17,349 nucleotides of DNA from NCBI GenBank assembly GCA_003241215.1, contig QFOL01000049.1:1-17349 (forward strand). Direction: 5' to 3'. Shown in pieces: positions 1-6,272 of this stretch (within the stretch, counting starts at the first letter, position 1; each line of letters opens with the position of its first letter). The stretch is from Agrobacterium fabrum (GTDB taxonomy: Bacteria; Pseudomonadota; Alphaproteobacteria; Rhizobiales; Rhizobiaceae). Made by a program: the position numbers and the translations under genes. The notes beneath the pieces are model-generated. The model was given only the letters and a program-made list of their open reading frames with translations. It was not told the origin of the DNA and did not search any database.

Positions 1-926
1 ATGCGGAAATCCTTGGCGTCGCCGTCATTGGTGAGGATGAAGAAGACATCGCCGCCTTCGCACATCGAATATTCGATACCCTCTTCGCGCTCCGCCACGA
101 TAGCAGGCTCGGCGGTCAGATCTTTGGTGGAGAGAATGCGATATTCGCTGGTCTCATGGTCGTGAATGTCGATGAAGATGAAATCGTCGAGCACGGATGC
201 GCCGACGCCCATGAAGAAACCGGGATCCTTTTCTTCATAAACCAGCCGGTCGGCCGATTGCGGCTCGCCGATAATGTGGTGGAAGACCTTGGAGGGGCGG
301 TGGTTCTCGTCCTGCAGCGTATAAAAGAAGCTCTTGCCATCGGGCGCCCATGCGCCGCCGCCGCCGGTATTTTCAACGACGTCGGCAAGGTCCTCGCCGG
401 TTTCGAGGTTACGGATGCGCAGGGTGAAATATTCCGAACCCTTGTCGTCATAACCCCAGATGCCGTGGCTGTGATCGGAGGACTGGTCGAGACCGGAGAG
501 GCGGAAATAGTCCTTGCCTTCGGCTTCCTTGTCACCATCAAGCAGCACATGTTTTTCGCCGCCATCGCGCGGGGTGCGGAAATAATGCGGCTGCTCGCCG
601 CCGGTCACGAACAGCGTGCCATAGGCATAGGAGCCGTCCCTTACCGGAACGGAGGAATCATCCTGCTTGATGCGGCCCTTCATTTCCTCGAACAGCTTTT
701 CCTGAAGCGCCTTGGTGTCACCCATGGCTGCTTCCATATAGGTGTTTTCCGCCTCCAGATGGGCGCGGATCGCCGGGTCGAGAATGGACGTGTCCTTGAA
801 CATGGCCTGCCAGTTATCGGCCCGGAACCATGCGTAATCGTCGGTGCGGGTAATGCCGTGATGCGTGTCCTGGACGGGCCTTTTTTCGGCGGTCGGGGCA
901 ATGGGCAGGTTCTTGAAAATCGGCAA
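1..926 (-). CDS. ptrB: Oligopeptidase B (protease II, S9A family), N-terminal part; 3' end beyond window
   Basis: A serine oligopeptidase that cuts small peptides after Arg/Lys. Reading the minus strand from 926 gives about 308 codons that run off the left edge without a stop. Family hallmarks near the N-terminus are P-T-A-E-K-R-P followed by the H-H-G-x-T-R-T-D-D-Y-A-W-F-R-A-D-N-W block, then E-A-E-N-x-Y and the propeller segments D-x-S-x-D-H-S-x-G and G-A-W-A-P-D-G-K-S-F-F-Y-T. Only the seven-bladed propeller part is present; the catalytic Ser-Asp-His domain (family length is about 690-700 residues) lies outside. There is no in-frame ATG near the N-terminus. I chose the TTG at 926-924 because AGGA lies about 13 bases upstream and the protein then begins just before the conserved block. 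The frame is closed by a TGA about 60 bases upstream. The long plus-strand open frame over 156-947 is its shadow. The family assignment is strong; the exact start is less so. Confidence 0.9.
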   Translation of the reverse strand, partial: MPIFKNLPIAPTAEKRPVQDTHHGITRTDDYAWFRADNWQAMFKDTSILDPAIRAHLEAENTYMEAAMGDTKALQEKLFEEMKGRIKQDDSSVPVRDGSYAYGTLFVTGGEQPHYFRTPRDGGEKHVLLDGDKEAEGKDYFRLSGLDQSSDHSHGIWGYDDKGSEYFTLRIRNLETGEDLADVVENTGGGGAWAPDGKSFFYTLQDENHRPSKVFHHIIGEPQSADRLVYEEKDPGFFMGVGASVLDDFIFIDIHDHETSEYRILSTKDLTAEPAIVAEREEGIEYSMCEGGDVFFILTNDGDAKDFR

Positions 927-967
927 TGGAAACTCGCTTTCCTGTAAAAATTCCTGGGCGGCACCAA

Positions 968-996
968 GATGTAGAGTGCTGCTTGCGGCCGATCAA
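968..996 (-). promoter_or_regulatory. Candidate sigma-70 promoter of ptrB
   Basis: On the minus strand TTGATC (996-991) is followed after exactly 17 bases by TACATC (973-968). Transcription would start near 961, leaving a leader of about 35 bases before the proposed TTG start at 926. The promoter lies upstream of that start, which supports it. It is a motif match only. Confidence 0.4.
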
Positions 997-1149
997 GTTT
1001 CAAATCTCCACAGGCGGAATGCGGCTTGGGCACAATTTCGTCAGCTTTCGATCACATTTTGGCAATATCCGGCAAATCAGCGATGATGGATGCGGGCCGT
1101 TCGGCCTGCCGCCCACCACAAGAACAAACGAAAAAACTGACAGGATCCC

Positions 1150-1551
1150 ATGCGAAAGCTTCTTCCCGCTGCCCTTTCTGCCTTTTTCCTTGGCTTGCAG
1201 ACCTTCACCCCCGCTTTTGCGATCGACGCCAGCGTCATGCGGCAGCTGAATGCGCTGGCCCCCGAGGAGCGGCTGGAACAGCGCTGCGATATCGAGGCGA
1301 TGGAAAGGATAGCGACCGAGCAGAAGGGCATGCGGCCGGACAAGGTCATCGCTTATACGTTCGGCGATCCGGAAGTGGGCAAGAACTCGATCAAGGCGCC
1401 GGGGGCGGTCTTCAGGAGCGCGGGCGAATGGTACAAGCTCAAATACAAGTGCCAGCTGAAGAGCGACAGCCTCAGCATCCAGTCCTTCGATTATCGTGTG
1501 GGTGACAGGATTCCCGAGGAGCAGTGGAAGAAGTTGTATCTTTATGACTAG
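1150..1551 (+). CDS. Small secreted protein, DUF930 family
   Basis: The 133-residue product begins with a clear Sec signal peptide: positive R2-K3, a hydrophobic core over residues 4-20, and a likely cut after A-F-A at residue 24. The mature part is about 109 residues with two cysteines (C46 and C101) that could pair in the periplasm. The pattern D-A-S-V-M-R-Q-L-N-A-L-x-P-x-E-R-L-E-Q-R-C, the G-A-V-F-R-S-x-G-E-W-Y-x-L-x-Y-x-C core and a near-terminal W-K-x-L-Y match my memory of the DUF930 family, which is common in Rhizobiales and has no known function. AGGA lies 5 bases before the ATG. The gene is divergent from ptrB across about 220 bases and is 105 bases ahead of the aldolase gene. The role is unknown; a periplasmic protein is the safe reading. 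Confidence 0.75.
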   Translation: MRKLLPAALSAFFLGLQTFTPAFAIDASVMRQLNALAPEERLEQRCDIEAMERIATEQKGMRPDKVIAYTFGDPEVGKNSIKAPGAVFRSAGEWYKLKYKCQLKSDSLSIQSFDYRVGDRIPEEQWKKLYLYD

Positions 1552-1656
1552 CCAAGGATTTTTTCGGTTGCCGGCAGGCGTTTAGCCGCCGCTTTTCTTG
1601 CCGCTTCGCCACCGGCTCTGTAACCCTGCTTGCCGATCAAAGCGAGGGAGACGGGC

Positions 1657-2565
1657 ATGGCGACACGATTCAAGGGACTTTCGGCTTTTCCGATCACGCC
1701 GGCCGACGAGGCCGGGCAGGTCGACACACAGGCTTTTTCCGCCCTCATCGAGCGGCTTGATGCGGCCGAGGTGGATTCCGTCGGCATTCTCGGCAGCACC
1801 GGCATCTATATGTATCTGTCGCGCGCGGAGAGGCGCCGGGCGATCGAAGCGGCCGCCGCGGTCCTTAAGGGCAAGCGCACACTCATGGCCGGCGTCGGCG
1901 CGCTGCGCACCGATGACGCCGTGGCCTTGGCAAAGGATGCCGAAGCCGCCGGTGCGGATGCATTGCTGCTCGCGCCCGTGTCCTATACGCCGCTGACACA
2001 GGAAGAGGCCTATCACCATTTCGCCGCCGTGGCTGGCGCAACGGGCCTGCCGCTCGCCATCTACAACAATCCCACCACGACCCGCTTTGCCTTCAGCGAC
2101 GAGCTGCTGGTGCGGCTTGCCTATATCCCGAATATCCGCGCCATCAAGATGCCGCTGCCGGCCGATTCCGATTACGTCGGTGAGCTTGCGCGGCTGAGGC
2201 CCAAGCTGGGGCAAGATTTCGCCATCGGTTATAGCGGCGACTGGGGTTGCGCCGACGCCACGCTTGCCGGCGGCGACACCTGGTACAGCGTAGTCGCCGG
2301 TCTGCTGCCGGTTCCGGCCCTGCGGCTGATGCGGGCGGCTCAGGCCGGCAATGCGGAAGAGGCGAAGAGGATCGATGCGGCCTTCCAGCCGCTCTGGGCG
2401 CTGTTTAAGGAATTCGGCAGCATCCGCGTGGTTTATGCCGCCGCCAACATCCTGTCGCTGACAGTCAGCGAACCGCCCCGGCCGATCCTGCCGCTCACCA
2501 GCGCCGAACGCCAGCGGGTGGAAGAGGCGCTGGAAGCGCTGTCCGGGCTGGAAACCGCGCCTTAA
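1657..2565 (+). CDS. DapA/NanA-family (class I, Schiff-base) aldolase, substrate unknown
   Basis: A TIM-barrel lyase of the dihydrodipicolinate synthase/N-acetylneuraminate lyase superfamily, 302 residues, the usual length. The catalytic pair is present: Y136 in Y-N-N-P and the Schiff-base lysine K164 in A-I-K-M-P. The G-S-T-G loop is at residues 46-49 and an S-Y-T-P-L segment is at 109-113. The usual Glu after G-T-T-G is Ile50. The arginine that binds the diacid substrate in true DapA (in the P-S-R-T-G motif after Y-N-x-P) is not in its place; P-T-T-T-R is found instead. So it is probably not the lysine-pathway enzyme but an aldolase or dehydratase for another 2-oxo acid. I chose the ATG at 1657 because GAGGGAG lies 6 bases upstream; a TTG-led extension to 1630 has no such site. 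No sugar- or amino-acid-catabolic genes lie beside it to suggest a substrate. Confidence 0.88.
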   Translation: MATRFKGLSAFPITPADEAGQVDTQAFSALIERLDAAEVDSVGILGSTGIYMYLSRAERRRAIEAAAAVLKGKRTLMAGVGALRTDDAVALAKDAEAAGADALLLAPVSYTPLTQEEAYHHFAAVAGATGLPLAIYNNPTTTRFAFSDELLVRLAYIPNIRAIKMPLPADSDYVGELARLRPKLGQDFAIGYSGDWGCADATLAGGDTWYSVVAGLLPVPALRLMRAAQAGNAEEAKRIDAAFQPLWALFKEFGSIRVVYAAANILSLTVSEPPRPILPLTSAERQRVEEALEALSGLETAP

Positions 2566-2626
2566 TTCGGGCGCTTTGCGGGCGGATTGCCACGGAATGA
2601 TACTGCATTCACTGCGGAAAATGAAA

Positions 2627-3352
2627 ATGATACGTCGCTTCCTTCTTGCTGCCCTATTCGCTTCAGCCGCGTCCGCCGCCTTAGCGGGGACCGGCCTTGT
2701 CGAACCGACGCTGAAAATGTCGCCGCAGCATGACGGCAAGGTGCGGGTGGCGATGACGCTGGACGCCTGCATGGGCAAGACCGACCACCGCATTCTCGAT
2801 ACGCTGGTGAAGGAGCGCATTCCCGCGACGATCTTCGTCACCGCCCGCTGGCTGAAACACAATGGCGACGCGCTGGCCACGCTCACGGCGCATCCGGATC
2901 TGTTCGAGATTGAAAACCATGGCGAAAACCATGTGCCGGCGGTGGATAAGCCGGTTTCCATCTACGGCATCGCCGCCGCCGGCTCTGAAGCGGCGGTCGA
3001 GCAGGAAGTGGAGGGGGGCCGCCAGGCCATTGTCGCCGCCACCGGCCTCCAGCCGCAATGGTTCCGGGGTGCCACCGCCAAATATACCAACTCCTCCATG
3101 GCCACCATCAACCGGCTCGGCATGCGGGTCGCCGGTTATTCCGTCAATGGCGATGGCGGCTCGCTGCTGGGTGCGGCAGCGACGGCGAAACACATCGCTT
3201 CCGCCAGGGATGGCGATGTCATCATCTCCCACATCAACCAGCCCACCCATGAAGCGGGCGAGGGCGTGGTGAAGGGCCTTCTGGCGCTGAAGGCGCGCGG
3301 CGTGATTTTCACAAGGCTGGATGACCCGTCCTTCGCACCGCCGGGGAATTGA
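2627..3352 (+). CDS. Exported polysaccharide-deacetylase-family protein (NodB homology, TLDAC variant)
   Basis: A 241-residue carbohydrate-esterase-4-like protein with a signal peptide (M-I-R-R then a hydrophobic stretch, likely cut after A20). The NodB-fold motifs are recognisable but altered. Motif 1 is M-T-L-D46-A-C where T-F-D-D-G is canonical, so the first Asp (base) is kept and the second (metal) is Ala. Motif 2 is N-H98-G-E-N-H102, supplying the two metal histidines. Motif 3 is F-R147-G-A, and the last motif is S-H202-I-N. TFDAC-type proteins form a known subgroup of the family; their substrate (peptidoglycan, chitin-like or other N-acetyl glycan) cannot be read here. Start choice: GGAA lies 7 bases before the ATG at 2627. 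ATGs at 2621 and 2597 are possible but have poorly spaced sites. It sits 61 bases after the aldolase gene and may be co-transcribed with it. Confidence 0.82.
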   Translation: MIRRFLLAALFASAASAALAGTGLVEPTLKMSPQHDGKVRVAMTLDACMGKTDHRILDTLVKERIPATIFVTARWLKHNGDALATLTAHPDLFEIENHGENHVPAVDKPVSIYGIAAAGSEAAVEQEVEGGRQAIVAATGLQPQWFRGATAKYTNSSMATINRLGMRVAGYSVNGDGGSLLGAAATAKHIASARDGDVIISHINQPTHEAGEGVVKGLLALKARGVIFTRLDDPSFAPPGN

Positions 3353-3371
3353 TCTGCAAGGTTGCCGCCCG

Positions 3372-3496
3372 TTTCTTCTCCCCGCCGGGGAGAAGATGCC
3401 CGAAGGGCAGATGAGGGGGCAAGCTTTCCGCATCTCTCCACCGTCGCCCCCTCATCCGGCGCTGCGCGCCACCTTCTCCCCGGCGGGGAGAAGAAA
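3372..3496. repeat. RIME-type intergenic palindromic element, copy 1
   Basis: A 125-bp element begins and ends with a short hairpin made of the same 9-bp arms: CTTCTCCCC and GGGGAGAAG around a 3-base loop (GCC at the left end, GGC at the right). Between them lie C-C-C-G-A-A-G-G-G-C and GATGAGGGGGCAAGCT. A second copy lies at 8228-8351. The structure fits the Rhizobium-specific intergenic mosaic elements (RIME1) described in rhizobia. It fills most of the gap between the deacetylase stop and ada and could act as a transcription or mRNA boundary. Confidence 0.85.
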
Positions 3497-3609
3497 TATG
3501 CCGCACCGGCTTGGCCGCGAAACGGCGCGGACACGAGCCGACAACATCCCTCACATCCATGCCCGTTTTTCGGCGGCGCGGGTCGGAAAATTGCGCTAGC
3601 ATCCTCCCC

Positions 3610-4701
3610 ATGATGCTGTTCAAACGCCCCGACACCGAGACGCTCTATTCCGCCCTTGTGAACAAGGACCCCGCCTATGAGGGCGTGGCCTATGTCTGTG
3701 TGACCTCGACCAAGATCTTCTGCCGTTTCACCTGCACGGCGCGCAAGCCGAAGATCGAAAACTGCCGGTTCCGCGAGACCATCGCCGAATGTCTGGAGGC
3801 CGGTTTCCGCCCCTGCAGGCGCTGCAAGCCGATGCTCGCCTATGGCACGGCCGATGAGACCGTAACGTCGCTGCTGACGGCGCTGGAAAATGAACCGGCA
3901 CGGCGCTGGCGCGAGGAGGATGTGGTCGCGATGGGCCATGATCCGTCCACCGTGCGCCGCACCTTCAAGCGCCGTTTCGGCATGAGCTTTCTGGAAATCG
4001 CCCGGTTGCGGCGGGTGGGCGATGCGGCGGAAAGCATCGCTTCCGGCGAAGCGGTGATCGGCGCGCAGATCGATGCCGGTTACGAATCCGGCAGCGGTTT
4101 CCGCTCTGCCATCAACCAGTTCTTCGGCTCTTCCCCCGTCGCCATGAAAGGCAAGGGGTTCTTGAAGGGCGACTGGATCGATACGCCGATCGGCCTGATG
4201 CTCGCCGTCGCCGACGATCATGCCCTGCATCTCCTCGAATTCGCCGACCGGCCGGCGCTTCCGGCCGAGCTGAAGCGGCTGAAAGCGCGCACCGGTGCGG
4301 ATATGGTGCTTGGCCGGACGGCCGTGACCGGCCAGATCGAAGCGGAACTCAAGGCCTATTTCGCCGGCCGTTCGGCCGCCTTCGAAACCCGGCTTGCCGG
4401 CCATGGCACACCCTTCGAGCGCGATGTCTGGCGCAACCTGCGGGAAATCCCGGCGGGGGAGATCGTCAGCTATTCCTCGCTCGCAACCGCCATGGGCAGG
4501 TCATCCGCCGTGCGTGCGGTCGCGCGTGCCAATGGTGCGAACCAGATCGCCATCGTCGTGCCCTGTCACCGTGTGCTGGGCGCGGATGGCAGCCTGACCG
4601 GATATGGCGGCGGGCTGTGGCGCAAGAAATGGCTGATCGAGCACGAACGCCGCATGGCGAGCGCGCAGGGGGAGGCGCAGGGAATACCGCTCGCTTCCTG
4701 A
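3610..4701 (+). CDS. ada: Ada: methyl-phosphotriester sensor, AraC-type regulator and O6-methylguanine-DNA methyltransferase
   Basis: A full-length 363-residue Ada (E. coli Ada has 354). The N-terminal zinc domain has all four cysteines, C38, C42, C69 and C72 (F-C-R-x-T-C and P-C-R-R-C), at the same residue numbers as in E. coli; C38 would accept methyl groups from DNA phosphotriesters and switch the protein on. An AraC-type helix-turn-helix region spans about residues 80-180, and the C-terminal methyltransferase domain ends with V-V-P-C319-H-R-V, the suicide cysteine for O6-methylguanine, followed by the L-T-G-Y-G-G-G motif. I chose the ATG at 3610 (M-M-L-F) because it reproduces the E. coli register; the upstream open frame has no family similarity. 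No Shine-Dalgarno sequence precedes it (CTCCCC just before the ATG). It stands alone between two repeat elements, with no alkB or alkA beside it. Confidence 0.96.
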   Translation: MMLFKRPDTETLYSALVNKDPAYEGVAYVCVTSTKIFCRFTCTARKPKIENCRFRETIAECLEAGFRPCRRCKPMLAYGTADETVTSLLTALENEPARRWREEDVVAMGHDPSTVRRTFKRRFGMSFLEIARLRRVGDAAESIASGEAVIGAQIDAGYESGSGFRSAINQFFGSSPVAMKGKGFLKGDWIDTPIGLMLAVADDHALHLLEFADRPALPAELKRLKARTGADMVLGRTAVTGQIEAELKAYFAGRSAAFETRLAGHGTPFERDVWRNLREIPAGEIVSYSSLATAMGRSSAVRAVARANGANQIAIVVPCHRVLGADGSLTGYGGGLWRKKWLIEHERRMASAQGEAQGIPLAS

Positions 4702-4746
4702 GCGGCGCGGATGTTGGATTTTGGGAGATTGTTCATTTAGTTGAGC

Positions 4747-4935
4747 GGGGGCGCGTGTGGTTTACCCCCTCTGCCCTGCCGGGCATCTCCCCCTCAAGGG
4801 GGGAGATCAGCAAGATGCGCTACCTCAACTTCATTCTCTTACGGTGAGATGGGCGAAACCTCGCCGCAGGTCGATCTCCCCCCTTGAGGGGGAGATGCCC
4901 GGCAGGGCAGAGGGGGGTAAACGCCACACGCCCCC
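4747..4935. repeat. Large inverted repeat with arms of about 62 bp around a central 64-bp segment
   Basis: The left arm (4747-4808) and right arm (4873-4935) are near-perfect reverse complements. Both contain CTCTGCCCTGCCGGGCATCT and then CCCCCTCAAGGGGGGAGATC. The arms extend outward through GTTTACC-like and GGGGGCG-TGTGG segments with a few differences. The repeat fills most of the 301-bp gap between ada and the convergent AI-2E-family gene. From memory the arm sequence is an abundant intergenic repeat in Agrobacterium, Rhizobium and Mesorhizobium genomes. I cannot say whether it equals RIME2. I see no gene in 4702-5002. Confidence 0.88.
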
Positions 4936-5002
4936 GTCAAAGGACAATCTCCTTACAGCTCAAACCCGGAGTGGTTCGCATTTCCAGCCGGAAAGCCGCC
5001 GG

Positions 5003-6187
5003 TTAATCCGGCAGGTTCGGCACCACCCGGCGTGAGGGGAAGAGTTCCCGCGTCACCGTCATGGCGATCAGCGACAGCGGCAGCGCCAGCATGGCGCCGG
5101 CCGCCCCCCACATCCACGTCCAGAAGATGATCATCACGAAGACGAGGAAGGGGTTTATCTCCATGTTGCGGCCAACGACCGCCGGAAAGGCGAGGTTTTC
5201 CATCAAAAGGTGAATGGTGAAGAAGATCGCCGCCGGCAGAAGCGCCAGAACGATGTTGTCATGGGTGATGATACCAGCCACCGTCAGCGCTATCGTCATG
5301 GCGGTAATGCCGAGAAACGGCACGAAGCTGGAGAGGAAGGCGAACAGCCCCCAGAGCAGCGGCATGGCCAGCCCGCCGAAATAGGCGATGATCACCATCG
5401 TCACCCCGAGCCCGGCATAGATCAGCGCCGCCGTGGCGAAATAGGTGCCGAGCACCTCTTCCACCGAGCCGATGATGCGGATGGTTCTGAGCCGCTGGTG
5501 GCGGGCCGGAAAGGCCATGATGATCGCCTTGCGCAGCCGCAGCCGGCTATAGAGAAACATCAGCAGCGCGGCGAGGAAGATCAGGCCCTGAATGACCGCA
5601 GGGGTGACGTTGGAGCCGAGCACGGAAATGATTTCGCCGCTGCGCGAAATCAAAGATTCCATCGACATCGAGCCCAGACTGAAGCTCGCCGCCGAAATAT
5701 TCAGCCATCTGAGGCTTTGCAGATAGGGCAGGAAACGGTCGATGCTGCGCTCCACCAGCGCCGGCCCTTCCGAAGCGAGAAGCGAGAGCGGCTCGGTCAG
5801 CGAATTGACCACGAAGAACATCACCGCCGCCACGAGGCTTGACAGGATGAGCGCGACGCCGAAGCCGGGAATGCCGTAGGAGCCGAGCTTTTCGGCGGCG
5901 ATGCCGAGGATCATGCCCACCACGATGGCCATCACCACCGGAATGAGGATAAGCGACAATTCGTGGATGACCGCCATCAGCATGATGAGGAAGATGCCGA
6001 TCACCGACCAGGCGACGACGACATCAAGCGCTTCGCGGCCAAGCGGCTGCTGGCTGCGCGCATCGTCGCGGCGCGAGGTGGAGGCCGGTGCCTCCAGCGC
6101 GGCGGCCCTTGATGGCGGAACGGTTCCGGTCGTCGCCCCGGCGGTGGCCAATGTGCCGGTCTTGTCCGGTCTGGCGTTTTCATTCAT
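5003..6187 (-). CDS. AI-2E transporter family (PerM-like) membrane protein
   Basis: A 394-residue polytopic inner-membrane protein. After a hydrophilic, Ala/Thr/Ser-rich tail of about 60 residues come two closely spaced hydrophobic helices with I-P-V-V-M-A-I-V-V-G and G-I-P-G-F-G-V-A-L. A soluble central region follows, then a helix near V-I-Q-G-L-I-F-L-A-A and the family C-terminal block with V-E-E-V-L-G-T-Y, F-L-S-S-F-V-P-F-L-G, and M-E-N-L-A-F-P-A-V-V-G-R. The family includes E. coli TqsA and PerM; members have been linked to autoinducer-2 export or to Na+/H+ antiport, and the substrate here cannot be read. I chose the ATG at 6187 because GGGGGA lies about 8 bases upstream; the frame is also open from a TTG at 6202. 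The gene follows the VOC gene on the same strand by 85 bases and is convergent with ada. Confidence 0.88.
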   Translation of the reverse strand: MNENARPDKTGTLATAGATTGTVPPSRAAALEAPASTSRRDDARSQQPLGREALDVVVAWSVIGIFLIMLMAVIHELSLILIPVVMAIVVGMILGIAAEKLGSYGIPGFGVALILSSLVAAVMFFVVNSLTEPLSLLASEGPALVERSIDRFLPYLQSLRWLNISAASFSLGSMSMESLISRSGEIISVLGSNVTPAVIQGLIFLAALLMFLYSRLRLRKAIIMAFPARHQRLRTIRIIGSVEEVLGTYFATAALIYAGLGVTMVIIAYFGGLAMPLLWGLFAFLSSFVPFLGITAMTIALTVAGIITHDNIVLALLPAAIFFTIHLLMENLAFPAVVGRNMEINPFLVFVMIIFWTWMWGAAGAMLALPLSLIAMTVTRELFPSRRVVPNLPD

Positions 6188-6237
6188 CGAACGGTCCCCC
6201 AATCAGGTGACAAACGTTCGAAAAATGTGGCGGTTCC

Positions 6238-6268
6238 GGGGCGGCATAAATTTCTGCCGCCCCTTTTT
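6238..6268 (+). terminator. Terminator-like hairpin with T-run on the plus strand
   Basis: A perfect 9-bp stem (GGGGCGGCA at 6238-6246, TGCCGCCCC at 6255-6263) with an 8-base loop is followed directly by five T (6264-6268). This is a good intrinsic terminator for plus-strand transcription. Both flanking genes, however, are on the minus strand, where the stem is preceded by A5 and has no adjoining U-run. It may stop antisense transcription, or act as an mRNA-stabilising hairpin after the VOC gene. Confidence 0.55.
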
Positions 6269-6272
6269 ACGT

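Noticed and set aside
156..947. Long plus-strand open frame of 263 codons
   Set aside because: It is antisense to the oligopeptidase B frame, which shows clear family motifs. The plus-strand translation resembles no known protein.
1582..2961. 459-codon minus-strand open frame
   Set aside because: It spans the shadow of the aldolase and half of the deacetylase gene, both of which have catalytic motifs in the plus frame.
3372..3496. Possible CRISPR repeats in the CTTCTCCCC-type hairpins
   Set aside because: There are only two inverted end hairpins per element, with no regular spacers and no cas genes. This fits an intergenic mosaic element.
3136..4404. 422-codon minus-strand open frame across the RIME-like copy and ada
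   Set aside because: It runs through a repeat and antisense to a full-length Ada with all catalytic cysteines, so it is a GC-driven shadow.
4747..4935. Insertion sequence suggested by the long inverted arms
   Set aside because: The 64-bp centre is far too short for a transposase, and no target duplication is evident. At most it is a non-autonomous palindromic element.
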